A DNA stretch of 64,000 nucleotides from Microbacterium tenebrionis (GTDB lineage: Bacteria > Actinomycetota > Actinomycetes > Actinomycetales > Microbacteriaceae): NCBI RefSeq assembly GCF_903645325.1, contig NZ_CAHJXQ010000001.1:372001-436000 (forward strand). The letters are read 5' to 3'. Both the position numbers and the translations under genes were made by a program. Each line of letters opens with the position of its first letter. Positions within the stretch are counted from its first letter, which is position 1. Positions 28,272-37,416 of the stretch are shown one piece after another. Below the pieces are notes generated by a model. That model was not told the DNA's origin and did no database searches. It saw only the letters and a list, made by a program, of their open reading frames with translations.

Positions 28272-29015
28272 ATGACCCGCACCCTCATCCTGCTCCGCCA
28301 CGGCCAGAGCGAGTGGAACGAACTGAATCTGTTCACCGGCTGGGTGGACGTCCGCCTCACCGAACAGGGCAAGGAAGAGGCCCGCCGCGGCGGCGAACTC
28401 CTCGCCGAGTCGGGGCTGCTCCCCGACATGCTGTACACCTCGGTTCTCAGCCGCGCGATCCAGACCGCGAACATCGCACTGGACTCGGCCGACCGGCTGT
28501 GGATCCCGGTCAAGCGCTCATGGCGGCTCAACGAGCGCCACTACGGTGCGCTCCAGGGCAAGGACAAGGCGCAGACCCTCGAGGAGTTCGGTCCCGAGCA
28601 GTTCCAGCTGTGGCGCCGTTCGTTCGATGTGCCGCCGCCCCCGCTCGACGACGACAGCGAGTTCAGCCAGGTCGGAGACGCGCGCTACGCCGGCATCGAC
28701 GGCGAGGTCCCGCGCACCGAGTCGCTCAAGATCGTCATCGACCGTCTTCTGCCGTACTGGCACGACGAGATCGTCCCCGACCTCGAAGCGGGCAAGACCG
28801 TGCTGGTCACCGCGCACGGCAACTCGCTGCGCGGGCTCGTCAAGCACCTCGAGGGCATCAGCGACGACGACATCGCCGAGCTGAACATCCCCACCGGCAT
28901 CCCGCTGGTCTACGAGCTCGACGACCAGAACGTGCCCGCCGGTCCCGGTCGCTACCTCGACCCGGAGGCCGCTGCCGCAGGCGCAGCCGCCGTCGCGGCG
29001 CAGGGCAAGAAGTAG
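28272..29015 (+). CDS. gpmA: 2,3-bisphosphoglycerate-dependent phosphoglycerate mutase
   Basis: 247-aa glycolytic enzyme interconverting 3- and 2-phosphoglycerate. The phospho-accepting His10 is in [20 protein letters not shown]; the second catalytic His is in [11 protein letters not shown]; the specificity segment [13 protein letters not shown] is typical of cofactor-dependent mutases. Length is standard. It is divergent from the methyltransferase (33 bp) and followed by a perfect 50-bp palindrome. Confidence 0.95.
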   Translation: MTRTLILLRHGQSEWNELNLFTGWVDVRLTEQGKEEARRGGELLAESGLLPDMLYTSVLSRAIQTANIALDSADRLWIPVKRSWRLNERHYGALQGKDKAQTLEEFGPEQFQLWRRSFDVPPPPLDDDSEFSQVGDARYAGIDGEVPRTESLKIVIDRLLPYWHDEIVPDLEAGKTVLVTAHGNSLRGLVKHLEGISDDDIAELNIPTGIPLVYELDDQNVPAGPGRYLDPEAAAAGAAAVAAQGKK

Positions 29016-29048
29016 CCCGACGCCCGCACAACGACGAGACCCCGCGTG

Positions 29049-29098
29049 AACGACGAGACCTCCTCCTGCTGACGTCAGCAGGAGGAGGTCTCGTCGTT
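29049..29098. terminator. 50-bp perfect palindrome between gpmA and phoU
   Basis: Arms AACGACGAGACCTCC... and its exact complement meet at GACGTC (centre 29073/29074). An outer GAGACCCCG (29036) / CGGGGTCTC (29103-29111) extends the dyad after short mismatches. It sits between convergent stops and can end both transcripts. Confidence 0.8.
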
Positions 29099-29109
29099 AG
29101 GACGGGGTC

Positions 29110-29808
29110 TCAGGCCTCTGCGGCGGGCGCGTGCGCCTCGGCGGCGGCGGTGATGTCGTCGTCGCCGACGGCCCAGTCGCCGGTGGCGAGGTAGACGACC
29201 TTCTTGGCGACCGCGACGGCGTGGTCGGCGAAGCGCTCGTGGTAGCGGCTGGCCAGGGTCGCGTCGACCGTCGCCGTGGGCTCGCCCTTCCAATTGTCGC
29301 TGAGGACCTTCTCGAACACGCGCGCGTGCAGCTCGTCGACCTCGTCGTCGGCGTTGCGGATGACGTCAGCAAGGCGCAGGTCCTGCGTGCGCAGCAGTTC
29401 GGACAGCGTGCGCGAGATCTCCACGTCGCGCTCGCCCATCTTCGTGAAGGTGCCCTTCAGGCCCTTCGGGATCGCGCGCTCGGGGAAGCGGAGGCGTGCG
29501 AGCTGAGCGATGTGCTCGGCCATGTCGCCCATGCGCTCGAGCGACGCGCTCACGCGCAGCGCGAACACGACGATGCGGAGGTCGCGGGCGACCGGCTGCT
29601 GACGAGCGAGGATCTCGATGGCCAGTTCATCGAGGCTGACGGCCAGTTCGTCGATCTGCGCATCGTCCGCGATGACCTCCTCGGCCATCGCCACGTCGCT
29701 GTTCGCGAACGCCCGGGTGGCCTTGTCGATCGCGATCGTGACGAGGTCGGTGATCTCCACGAGGCGGGACTGGATCTCCTCGAGGGACTGGTGGAAGACT
29801 TCGCGCAT
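29110..29808 (-). CDS. phoU: phosphate signalling protein PhoU
   Basis: 232-aa two-repeat helical protein that keeps the phosphate response off when phosphate is plentiful, working between the Pst transporter and the sensor kinase. MREVFHQSLEEIQSRLVEITDL, ARQQPVARDLRIVVFALRVS and LERMGDMAEHIAQLARL are PhoU hallmarks. The start ATG 29808 is the family start. It is divergent from the sensor kinase gene, with PHO-box-like units between. An Ala-rich tail ends the protein. Confidence 0.94.
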   Translation of the reverse strand: MREVFHQSLEEIQSRLVEITDLVTIAIDKATRAFANSDVAMAEEVIADDAQIDELAVSLDELAIEILARQQPVARDLRIVVFALRVSASLERMGDMAEHIAQLARLRFPERAIPKGLKGTFTKMGERDVEISRTLSELLRTQDLRLADVIRNADDEVDELHARVFEKVLSDNWKGEPTATVDATLASRYHERFADHAVAVAKKVVYLATGDWAVGDDDITAAAEAHAPAAEA

Positions 29809-29901
29809 GAGCGGCGCAACCTTTCGTTCGGAAATCGGGCGGTTCGGCCCGCCGATGGACGGGCGAGGCGGCATCCGCACCCGCTCAGCGATTCTGTGCG
29901 C

Positions 29902-29934
29902 CGAAGGTTAACGAACGGTGCCCGTTATGTGAAT
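29902..29934 (-). promoter_or_regulatory. PHO-box-like repeats in the phoU/senX3 intergenic region
   Basis: Minus strand, three adjacent 11-nt units: ATTCACATAAC, GGGCACCGTTC, GTTAACCTTCG (29934-29902). Each fits the GTTCACC-type half site loosely. The location between divergent phoU and the sensor kinase suggests autoregulation. Confidence 0.5.
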
Positions 29935-30006
29935 ACTACTTCTCGGCTGCTTCAGGTGGCGCGGAATCATGCGGAAGCGGAGGTGAACGGGCCCTACGCT
30001 TGAGGC

Positions 30007-31239
30007 ATGACCACGGGAAGCATCGCGCTGATCGCGCTGGCCGCCGGCCTGCTGATCGGCGTCGGGCTTTCGGCGATCATCGTGTGGGCCTACCGGGCCA
30101 GGGCGCAGGTCGTCGAGGCCGCTTCGACTCTCGTGCCGCAGGGGACGGAGGACGTCCTCGACAGCATGGACGATGCCGCCTGCGTCGTGGACGCATCGGG
30201 ACTCGTCCTGGCCACCTCCCACCCGGCTGCCCGTTTCGGGATCGACGTGGGCGCAGTCCTCGAGAACACCGAACTGCGCCAGCTCGCCCGGGCCGTGCGG
30301 TCCAGCGGCGTCGCAGCGACCGAGACGATGCGCATCACCCGCTCAGGCGTCGGTCTCGATCCTCGCCTGGTGTCCGTCCGCGCGAGCACCCTCGGCGGAC
30401 AGCTCACCCTTCTCATGATCCGCGACGTCACCGAGCAGGAGCGCCTCGACCAGATGCGTCGCGACTTCGTCGCCAACACGAGCCATGAACTGAAGACGCC
30501 GGTCGGCGCGGTCAGTCTGCTCGCCGAGGCCATCGAGTCCGCCGCGGACGATCCTGCACAGGTGCGCATCTTCGCGTCGCGGATCTCGGCTGAGGCGACC
30601 CGCCTGGCCCAGCTGACCGGACGCATCATGAGCCTGTCGCGGCTGCAGGCATCCGACGGGGTCGCGGATTTCAGCGTCGTCGCGTTGGACGAAGTGATCA
30701 CGGCATCCATCGAGGGCCACGCCGTCCAGGCCGATTCGGCCGGCGTCGAGCTCGTCAGGGGCGGCGATCGCGGAGCGCATGTGCGCGGCGACGCGCAGAT
30801 CCTCATCGAGGCCGTCGGCAACCTCGTGGCGAACGCGATCCTCTACTCGCCCCGGGGATCGCGGGTCGGGGTGGGGGTGACGATCGAGGGGGAGACCGTC
30901 GAGATCGCCGTCTCGGACCAGGGCATCGGCATCACCGAATCCGACCGGGAGCGCGTCTTCGAGCGCTTCTACCGTGCCGACGAGGCGCGGTCGCGGCGCA
31001 CCGGAGGGACGGGACTCGGCCTGTCGATCGTCAAGCACGCGACGCAGCGGCACGGCGGGGAGGTGCGGCTGTGGTCGCGCCCCGGCCGCGGCTCGACGTT
31101 CACGATGGTGCTGCCGCGCATCGATGCGACCGCACCGGATGCCGAGAAGAAGACCAAGAAGAAGAAGAAAAAGAAGAAGCGTGCGCGCACGGCTCTGGGG
31201 ACCGAAGCCGCGCGCATCCGAAACGGAGAGAACGCATGA
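30007..31239 (+). CDS. senX3: sensor histidine kinase, SenX3/PhoR type
   Basis: 410 aa. One N-terminal transmembrane helix (about 5-28), a PAS-like domain (DSMDDAACVVDASGLVLATS), then HisKA with His160 in FVANTSHELKTPVGAVSLLAEA. The HATPase domain has ANAILYSP (N box), VSDQGIGI (G1) and GGTGLGLSIVKHATQRHGG (G2). This is the layout of mycobacterial SenX3, which senses phosphate starvation through Pst/PhoU. The C-terminus is unusually basic, with a run of lysines at about 378-392. Its stop overlaps the regulator start (ATGA). Confidence 0.9.
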   Translation: MTTGSIALIALAAGLLIGVGLSAIIVWAYRARAQVVEAASTLVPQGTEDVLDSMDDAACVVDASGLVLATSHPAARFGIDVGAVLENTELRQLARAVRSSGVAATETMRITRSGVGLDPRLVSVRASTLGGQLTLLMIRDVTEQERLDQMRRDFVANTSHELKTPVGAVSLLAEAIESAADDPAQVRIFASRISAEATRLAQLTGRIMSLSRLQASDGVADFSVVALDEVITASIEGHAVQADSAGVELVRGGDRGAHVRGDAQILIEAVGNLVANAILYSPRGSRVGVGVTIEGETVEIAVSDQGIGITESDRERVFERFYRADEARSRRTGGTGLGLSIVKHATQRHGGEVRLWSRPGRGSTFTMVLPRIDATAPDAEKKTKKKKKKKKRARTALGTEAARIRNGENA

Positions 31240-31919
31240 CCCGCATCCTTCTCGTCGAGGACGAGCCAGACCTCGCCGACCCTCTCGCCTATCTGCTGCG
31301 CCGCGAGGGCTATGAGGTCGAGATCGCCGAGGACGGTCCGGGCGCGCTCGGCGCTTTCCGTGAGCGGGGAGCCGACATCGTCCTGCTGGATCTCATGCTG
31401 CCGGGGATGCCGGGCACCGAGGTGTGCCGGCAGATCCGCTCCACCTCCGCCGTGCCGATCATCATGCTCACGGCGAAGGACTCCGAGGTCGACATCGTCG
31501 TAGGACTCGAGCTCGGCGCGGACGACTACATCACCAAGCCCTACTCCTCCCGGGAGCTGCTCGCGCGCATGCGGGCCGTGCTGCGCCGGGTCGTCCAGGC
31601 CGAGAGCGATCTGGACGAGCGCGTGCTCGACGGCGGCCGCGTCTCACTCGACATCGACCGCCACACGGTGACGGTCGCCGGCTCCGAGATCAACATGCCG
31701 CTCAAGGAATTCGAGCTGCTCGAGGTCCTCATGCGCAACTCCGGCCGCGTGCTCACCCGCGGTCAGCTCATCGACCGGGTGTGGGGCAGCGACTACTTCG
31801 GCGACACGAAGACGCTCGACGTGCACATCAAGCGCATCCGCTCACGCATCGAGGAGAACCCCGGCGAACCGGTCATGCTCGTGACCGTCCGCGGTCTGGG
31901 CTATCGCTTCGAGGGCTGA
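31236..31919 (+). CDS. regX3: response regulator RegX3/PhoP type
   Basis: 227-aa OmpR-family regulator. Receiver domain: acidic pocket EDE near residue 8, phospho-acceptor Asp52 in IVLLDLMLPGMPG, and Lys in YITKPYSSREL. Winged-helix domain: INMPLKEFELLEVLMRNSGR, LIDRVWGSDYFGDTKTLDVHIKRIRSRIE, VTVRGLGYRFEG. It is co-translated with the kinase and is the likely binder of the PHO boxes at pstS and phoU. A strong hairpin terminator follows after 11 bp. Confidence 0.92.
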   Translation: MTRILLVEDEPDLADPLAYLLRREGYEVEIAEDGPGALGAFRERGADIVLLDLMLPGMPGTEVCRQIRSTSAVPIIMLTAKDSEVDIVVGLELGADDYITKPYSSRELLARMRAVLRRVVQAESDLDERVLDGGRVSLDIDRHTVTVAGSEINMPLKEFELLEVLMRNSGRVLTRGQLIDRVWGSDYFGDTKTLDVHIKRIRSRIEENPGEPVMLVTVRGLGYRFEG

Positions 31920-31930
31920 GCCCGACACGG

Positions 31931-31964
31931 AAGAGGCCGCCACCCGGATGGGTGGCGGCCTCTT
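31931..31964. terminator. hairpin between regX3 and the lipoprotein gene
   Basis: Perfect 15-bp stem AAGAGGCCGCCACCC / GGGTGGCGGCCTCTT with loop GGAT. It lies between convergent genes and is flanked by A/T on both sides, so it can work in both directions. Confidence 0.85.
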
Positions 31965-31983
31965 CTCGGTCTTCGATCCGAGG

Positions 31984-32454
31984 TCAGTCGGTCGGCACGA
32001 GGTCCGCGTAGTAGGGGAGGGTTCCGTCGAGCACCGGGACCTCTGCGGTCGCGCCGGTCGCGTCTCCGGACTGGAAGTACATTTCAACGGTCGCACCCGG
32101 CTTGACGCCGAGGTCGTCGATGCGCAGCGGCTCGGCGTCCGCGCCCAGGCTCAGCGTGTCTCCGGCGCCCACGCGCACCGTGAGCGGGGCGAGCCCCTCG
32201 GCCTCGATCGTCAGGACCTCATTCTGGTCGGTGTCGTTGACGATGGCGGCGACGAGGTTGCCGACGGAGCCGTCCTCGTTGGCGATGATCATCGCGTTGC
32301 GGATCTGCAGCGGGCCGTCCGAGTCGGGGATGTTGATCCCGTCGGAGGCCGAATACTGGATCTCGGTGGACTGCGGGGTGATGAACGTGCACCCGGTCGC
32401 GCCGAGCAGAACGAGGGCGCTGAGGGCGGCAGACGCTACAAGGCGCGATTTCAC
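31984..32454 (-). CDS. hypothetical lipoprotein
   Basis: 156 aa. The GTG at 32454 follows AGGAGGA and gives the signal VKSRLVASAALSALVLLGATGC with a lipobox. The mature part is a beta-rich domain (DGPLQIRNAMIIANEDGSVGNLVAAIVND, LTVRVGAGDTLSL, PGATVEMYFQSGD). Similar lipoproteins of unknown function are found upstream of carD in related genomes as far as I recall. It resembles copper-chaperone-like (PCuAC-type) folds only in outline, and I would not assign that role. Confidence 0.8.
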   Translation of the reverse strand: MKSRLVASAALSALVLLGATGCTFITPQSTEIQYSASDGINIPDSDGPLQIRNAMIIANEDGSVGNLVAAIVNDTDQNEVLTIEAEGLAPLTVRVGAGDTLSLGADAEPLRIDDLGVKPGATVEMYFQSGDATGATAEVPVLDGTLPYYADLVPTD

Positions 32455-32586
32455 GGATCCTCCTGGAGCTGTGGGATATCCCGTCCATTCTACGGGTATC
32501 GCCACGGGCAGCAGGGACGCCGCGGGGGCAAACCTTAGCGCATGTCGCCTGTGGTATTCTGGAGGTTGCCGAAAGGACACGATTTT

Positions 32587-33069
32587 ATGCTTTTTGAGGT
32601 TGGCGAGACGGTCGTCTATCCGCACCATGGGGCCGCGACGATCATCGAGGTCAAGGATCGCGTCATCAAGGGCGAGACGAAGAAGTATCTGAAGCTCAAC
32701 GTCACCCAGGGCGACCTGATCATCGAGGTTCCCGCAGAGAACGTCGACCTCGTCGGCGTGCGCGATGTGATCGGCCAGGAGGGCCTCGACCACGTGTTCG
32801 AGGTTCTGCGCGCCCCGTTCACCGAGGAGCCGACGAACTGGTCCCGCCGCTACAAGGCGAACCTGGAGAAGCTCGCATCGGGCGACGTGATCAAGGTCAG
32901 CGAGGTCGTGCGCGACCTGTGGCGCCGCGATCAGGACCGCGGACTGTCCGCGGGCGAGAAGCGGATGCTGGCGAAGGCCCGTCAGATCCTCATCTCCGAA
33001 CTCGCACTCGCTGAGAAGTGCGACGAGGACAAGGCCGGCACTCTGCTCGACGAGGTCCTCGCGTCGTAG
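32587..33069 (+). CDS. carD: CarD-family RNA polymerase-binding regulator
   Basis: 160-aa essential transcription factor in mycobacteria that binds the RNA polymerase beta subunit and stabilises open complexes, chiefly at rRNA promoters. The RNAP-interaction domain [22 protein letters not shown] is followed by the helical DNA-binding domain with [29 protein letters not shown]. The ATG at 32587 follows GAAAGGA. Length matches the family. An extended -10-like TGTGGTATTCT lies about 30 bp upstream. ispDF follows, the normal actinobacterial order. Confidence 0.96.
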   Translation: MLFEVGETVVYPHHGAATIIEVKDRVIKGETKKYLKLNVTQGDLIIEVPAENVDLVGVRDVIGQEGLDHVFEVLRAPFTEEPTNWSRRYKANLEKLASGDVIKVSEVVRDLWRRDQDRGLSAGEKRMLAKARQILISELALAEKCDEDKAGTLLDEVLAS

Positions 33070-33078
33070 TCTGAGAGC

Positions 33079-34275
33079 GTGACTCTCCTTCCTGCGCCGA
33101 CGACGGCGATCATCGTCGTCGCGGCCGGTTCCGGCACGCGCCTGGGGGCTTCGGCGCCCAAGGCGTTCGTCGGCATCGATGAACGATCCGTACTGCGTCA
33201 CGCGCTCGACGGCGTGTTCGCCGCGTCTCCGGCGCAGGTGATCGTCGTCGCCCCGGCGGGGCACGAGGGGGATGCCGAGAGCGAGCTGCGCGCAGCGGCC
33301 GGCGATCGCGTCGACCTCGGCCGCGTCGTCGTCGGCGGCCGGACCCGTCAGGAATCGGTCGCCGCGGGTCTGGGCGCGCTGTGGGGCGACATCACCACCG
33401 TGCTGGTCCAGGACGCCGCCCGCGCACTGACGCCTCCGGAGCAGATCGACGCGGTCGCTGATGCCGTGACGGCGACCACTGGGGTCATACCGGCGCTGCC
33501 CGTCGTGAACACGCTCAAGCGGGTCTCGGGCGACGACGTCGTCGAGGCGGTCGACCGTGCAGAGCTCGTGGCGGCGCAGACACCGCAGGGCTTCCCGCGG
33601 GATCTGCTCGAATCGGCGTATGCCGCGGCGCTCGCGGCGGGTGGGGAGTACACCGATGACGCAGCCGTGTTCGCGGCGGCCGGGCATCCGGTCACCCACA
33701 TCGCAGGATCACCTCTCGCCTTCAAGATCACCCTGACCGCCGACCTCGACCGTGCACGGCAGCTCGTGGCGCCGGCCCAGCAGGCTCCCGCGATCCCGCG
33801 CGTCGGCGTCGGCACGGACGTGCACGCGTACGGCGGCGGCGGCGATCTGTGGCTGGCAGGTCTCGAGTGGCCGGGGGAGCCGGCTCTCTCCGGCCATTCC
33901 GACGGAGACGCCGTCGCCCACGCCATCGTCGACGCGCTGCTCGGAGCCGCCGGACTCGGCGACATCGGCGAGCATTTCGGCACGTCCCATCCCGAGTACG
34001 CAGGAGCGCACGGAAGCGTATTCCTCGCCCGGACGCGCGAGATCCTCGAGCGCGCAGGGTTCACGATCGGCAACGTCTCGGTGCAGATGCAGGCGAACAG
34101 GCCGCGCTTCAGCGGTCGCCGTCTCGAGGCGCAGAACGCCCTGTCGGCAGCGCTCGGGGGAGCGCCCGTGTCGATCACCGCCACGACGACCGACGCGCTC
34201 GGCTTCGCAGGCAGGGGAGAAGGCGTCGCCGTCACAGCGGTCGCGCTGGTGCTGCCCGGTACGCTGGAGCAGTGA
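33079..34275 (+). CDS. ispDF: bifunctional IspD-IspF of the MEP isoprenoid pathway
   Basis: 398-aa fusion. Residues about 1-230 are 2-C-methyl-D-erythritol 4-phosphate cytidylyltransferase ([42 protein letters not shown]). Residues about 235-398 are 2-C-methyl-D-erythritol 2,4-cyclodiphosphate synthase (GTDVHAY metal site, [20 protein letters not shown], and [21 protein letters not shown]). The GTG start follows carD by 9 bp. The fusion is known in several actinobacteria and in alphaproteobacteria. Its stop overlaps the cysS GTG. Confidence 0.95.
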   Translation: MTLLPAPTTAIIVVAAGSGTRLGASAPKAFVGIDERSVLRHALDGVFAASPAQVIVVAPAGHEGDAESELRAAAGDRVDLGRVVVGGRTRQESVAAGLGALWGDITTVLVQDAARALTPPEQIDAVADAVTATTGVIPALPVVNTLKRVSGDDVVEAVDRAELVAAQTPQGFPRDLLESAYAAALAAGGEYTDDAAVFAAAGHPVTHIAGSPLAFKITLTADLDRARQLVAPAQQAPAIPRVGVGTDVHAYGGGGDLWLAGLEWPGEPALSGHSDGDAVAHAIVDALLGAAGLGDIGEHFGTSHPEYAGAHGSVFLARTREILERAGFTIGNVSVQMQANRPRFSGRRLEAQNALSAALGGAPVSITATTTDALGFAGRGEGVAVTAVALVLPGTLEQ

Positions 34276-35675
34276 CAATCCGCCTCTACGACACCCGCGC
34301 GCAGCAGCTGCGCGACTTCGTGCCTCTCGACCCCGAGAACATCACGATGTACGTGTGCGGACCCACAGTCCAGTCCGGCCCGCACATCGGGCACGTGCGC
34401 GCGGCGCTGAGCTTCGACATCCTGCGCCGTTGGCTGTCGCACCGGTACGGACGGGTGACCTTCGTGCGCAACGTCACAGACATCGACGACAAGGTCATCG
34501 CCAACGCGACCGATGCAGAGCCCTGGTGGGCGCTCGCCTACCGGATGGAGCAGGAGTTCGCGGCCGCATATGCCGGCGTCGGCATCCAGCCCCCGACGTA
34601 CGAGCCGCGCGCGACGGCATCCGTGCCGCAGATGCAGGAGCTGATCCAGGTGCTCATCGAGCGCGGGCACGCCTATCCGGCGCCCGACGGTTCGGGCGAT
34701 GTGTACTTCGACGTGCGCTCCTGGTCGTCGTACGGAGAGCTGACGAATCAGTCGGTCGAGGCCATGGAGGCCGCGCAGGATGCGGACCCGCGCGGCAAGC
34801 GCAACCCGCAGGACTTCGCCCTCTGGAAGGGCGCCAAGCAGGGCGAGCCCGCGGATGCCACATGGGCGTCCCCGTGGGGTGCCGGTCGCCCCGGGTGGCA
34901 CATCGAATGCTCGGCGATGGCGAAGCGCTACCTCGGCTCCGACTTCGACATCCACGGCGGCGGACTCGACCTGCGCTTCCCCCACCACGAGAACGAGCTC
35001 GCGCAGTCGACGGCGGCAGGCGACGGCTTCGCCCGCTACTGGGTGCACAACGGGCTCGTGACCGTCGACGGGCAGAAGATGTCGAAGTCGCTCGGCAACT
35101 TCACCCTCGCAGCCGATGTGCTCGCCGAGCACGAGCCGCTCGTGGTGCGGTATGCGCTCGCGGCGGCGCACTACCGTTCGACCCTGGACCTCTCCGCGGC
35201 GTCGTACGCCGAGGCCGAGGCGGCACTCGGCCGCATCGAGACCTTCCGCCAGCGCGTGCTGCGCGTTTCCGACGCGGACCCCGTGGCCGCCGCGCCGGGT
35301 GCGCTCCCGGGGGCCTTCGCCGCCGCGATGGACGACGACCTCGGAGTGCCGCAGGCGCTCGCCGTCGTGCACGACACCGTGCGTGCGGGCAACGCTGCTC
35401 TGGATGCCGGTGACACGGCAACGGCGGTCGAATCCGCGCGCTCGCTCACGGCGATGCTCGCGGTCCTCGGGTTCGACGGGCCCGGCGCGTCCATCGCAGG
35501 GGGCACCGAGGCATCCGCCCTGGACGCGCTGGTGCAGGAGATGATCGCCCAGCGCGCACAGGCGCGCGCCGACAAGGACTGGGCTGCGGCCGATCGCATC
35601 CGCGATGCGATCGCCGCGGCAGGAATCACGCTGGAGGACACTCCGGCCGGAACTCATTGGAGCATCGATGGCTAA
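34272..35675 (+). CDS. cysS: cysteinyl-tRNA synthetase
   Basis: 467-aa class I synthetase charging tRNA-Cys. HIGH motif [10 protein letters not shown] at residues 37-46; zinc ligands include Cys in YVCGPTVQ and [10 protein letters not shown] plus His in [19 protein letters not shown] starts at Lys269. A DALR-type helical region follows. The GTG start overlaps the ispDF stop; the alternative upstream starts lie inside ispDF. The stop overlaps the rlmB start by 8 bp, so ispDF-cysS-rlmB is one operon. Confidence 0.96.
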   Translation: MTIRLYDTRAQQLRDFVPLDPENITMYVCGPTVQSGPHIGHVRAALSFDILRRWLSHRYGRVTFVRNVTDIDDKVIANATDAEPWWALAYRMEQEFAAAYAGVGIQPPTYEPRATASVPQMQELIQVLIERGHAYPAPDGSGDVYFDVRSWSSYGELTNQSVEAMEAAQDADPRGKRNPQDFALWKGAKQGEPADATWASPWGAGRPGWHIECSAMAKRYLGSDFDIHGGGLDLRFPHHENELAQSTAAGDGFARYWVHNGLVTVDGQKMSKSLGNFTLAADVLAEHEPLVVRYALAAAHYRSTLDLSAASYAEAEAALGRIETFRQRVLRVSDADPVAAAPGALPGAFAAAMDDDLGVPQALAVVHDTVRAGNAALDAGDTATAVESARSLTAMLAVLGFDGPGASIAGGTEASALDALVQEMIAQRAQARADKDWAAADRIRDAIAAAGITLEDTPAGTHWSIDG

Positions 35676-36675
35676 GCCAGGAAACCCCTCAGCGGGCAAG
35701 GGCAAGAAGAAGGGTCCCACCAAGGGCACCGGAGGACTCGGTCGCAAGGCGCTGGAAGGCCGCGGACCGACGCCGAAGGCGGAGGACCGCGCGTGGCACG
35801 TCGCCGGCAAGCGCAAGGCTGCGGCCGAACGCTATGCCGCCGCGGGCGGACGCGGCCGGCCAGGGCGGCAGACGTCCGGCGGCAACCCGAACCGCACCGC
35901 CCGCGCCAAGGACAACACGTCCGACACCGAGACGGTCACCGGGCGCAACTCCGTACTCGAGGCGCTGCGCACGCGCATCCCCGCGACCGCGATGTACATC
36001 GCTCAGCGCGTCGAGATGGACGACCGCGTCAAGGAGATGCTCTCGATCGCGACGCACCGCGGCATCCCCGTCCTCGAGGTCACCCGCCAGGAGCTCGACC
36101 GCATGGCCGGATTCGACGGCGTGCACCAGGGCGTCGCGCTGAAGGTTCCGCCCTACGAGTACGCGCACCCGCAGGATCTGCTCGAGAAGGTGATCGATCG
36201 CGGCGAGGTCCCGCTGTTCGTGGCGCTGGACGGCATCACCGACCCGCGCAACCTCGGGGCGATCATCCGCTCGACCGCGGCTTTCGGCGGGCACGGGGTC
36301 ATCCTCCCGCAGCGCCGCTCAGCCGGCGTGAACTCGGCCGCGTGGAAGACGAGCGCCGGGGCCGCTGCCCGCATCCCGGTGGCCATGGCGACCAACCTCA
36401 CCACCCAGCTCAAGGAGTTCAAGAAGCAGGGCGTGTTCGTGCTCGGTCTCGACGGCGACGGCGACGTGTCGCTCCCGGCGCTCGAGCTGGCCGACCGGCC
36501 GGTGGTCGTGGTCATCGGCTCCGAGGGCAAGGGGCTGTCGCGCCTCGTCACCGAGAACTGCGACCAGATCGTCTCGATCCCGATCTCGGCGGCCACAGAG
36601 TCGCTGAACGCCGGCATCGCGGCCTCGGTCGCGCTGTACCAGATCTCCACTTTCCGGGCGGCCGGGCGGAACTGA
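35668..36675 (+). CDS. rlmB: 23S rRNA (guanosine-2'-O-)-methyltransferase RlmB-type (SpoU/TrmH)
   Basis: 335-aa SPOUT methyltransferase. The N-terminal 90 residues are basic and low-complexity ([20 protein letters not shown]), then a substrate-binding domain ([13 protein letters not shown]), then the knotted catalytic domain: motif 1 [20 protein letters not shown], motif 2 [15 protein letters not shown], motif 3 [21 protein letters not shown]. RlmB modifies G2251 in E. coli 23S rRNA; the exact target here is inferred. Confidence 0.92.
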   Translation: MAKPGNPSAGKGKKKGPTKGTGGLGRKALEGRGPTPKAEDRAWHVAGKRKAAAERYAAAGGRGRPGRQTSGGNPNRTARAKDNTSDTETVTGRNSVLEALRTRIPATAMYIAQRVEMDDRVKEMLSIATHRGIPVLEVTRQELDRMAGFDGVHQGVALKVPPYEYAHPQDLLEKVIDRGEVPLFVALDGITDPRNLGAIIRSTAAFGGHGVILPQRRSAGVNSAAWKTSAGAAARIPVAMATNLTTQLKEFKKQGVFVLGLDGDGDVSLPALELADRPVVVVIGSEGKGLSRLVTENCDQIVSIPISAATESLNAGIAASVALYQISTFRAAGRN

Positions 36676-36756
36676 TCCGCAGACCGCGGAATACTTGCCA
36701 CGGCAGGTTGTTGCTCCCGGGGAGCGCAATCGCGCCCCATCCACGAAGGGAAAACC

Positions 36757-37395
36757 ATGGCACGCATCGCCGTCATCGGAGGAACCGGCTACGCCGGATC
36801 GAACATCGTTGCAGAGGCGGTGTCGCGCGGACACTCCGTGGTCTCCGTCGCACGGTCCGTCCCGAGCGAGCGCGTCGAGGGCGCCGTGTACCTCGAGGGC
36901 AACATCCTCGACGTCCCGGGACTGCTCGCGCAGCTCGGCGAGGTCGACGTCGTGATCCAGGCGCTCTCGCCGCGTGGCGACATGACCGGCAAGGTCCGCG
37001 CGGCGACCGCTGAGCTCTATGCGGCCCTCCCCGAGAACGTGCGCCTCGGCGTCGTCGGCGGTGCGGGCGGAAGCCTCGTCGCCCCCGGTGGCCCCCGCGT
37101 GATCGACGCGGGCTTCCCGGAGGAGTTCAAGCCCGAGGCTCAGGAGGCCATCGGCATCCTGGAGGATCTCCAGGCGAATGCCGACGGCAACGACTGGTTC
37201 TTCGTCCATCCCGCCGCCGGCTTCGGCAATTGGGCGCCGGGAGAGCGCACCGGGACCTACCGCGACGGCGGACAGGTTCTCGTGACCGACGAGAAGGGCG
37301 AGTCCTTCATCTCCGGCGCCGACCTGGGCGTCGCATTCGTCGACGAGATCGAGAACCCGAAGCACCACCGCGAGAACTTCGCCGTCGGCTACTGA
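36757..37395 (+). CDS. NAD(P)-binding oxidoreductase, atypical SDR
   Basis: 212 aa with an N-terminal Rossmann motif IAVIGGTGYAGSNIVAEAVSRGH and the later segment LGVVGGAGGSL. This is the NAD(P)H-binding (PF13460-like) group, which includes NmrA-like and quinone-reductase-like proteins; the substrate is not evident. The ATG at 36757 follows GAAGGGAAAA. It stands alone between rlmB and the convergent DUF4032 gene. Confidence 0.85.
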   Translation: MARIAVIGGTGYAGSNIVAEAVSRGHSVVSVARSVPSERVEGAVYLEGNILDVPGLLAQLGEVDVVIQALSPRGDMTGKVRAATAELYAALPENVRLGVVGGAGGSLVAPGGPRVIDAGFPEEFKPEAQEAIGILEDLQANADGNDWFFVHPAAGFGNWAPGERTGTYRDGGQVLVTDEKGESFISGADLGVAFVDEIENPKHHRENFAVGY

Positions 37396-37416
37396 CTGCG
37401 AGTTTCACCACCGCTC

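Noticed and set aside
31150-31185. AAG/AAA run in senX3 as a possible frameshift or sequencing artefact
   Set aside because: The frame stays open to a stop that overlaps the regX3 start by ATGA, as expected for a coupled pair.
33348-35816. 822-codon antisense frame over ispDF and cysS
   Set aside because: Low-complexity Arg/His/Val translation, opposite two certain genes; no RBS or family motif.
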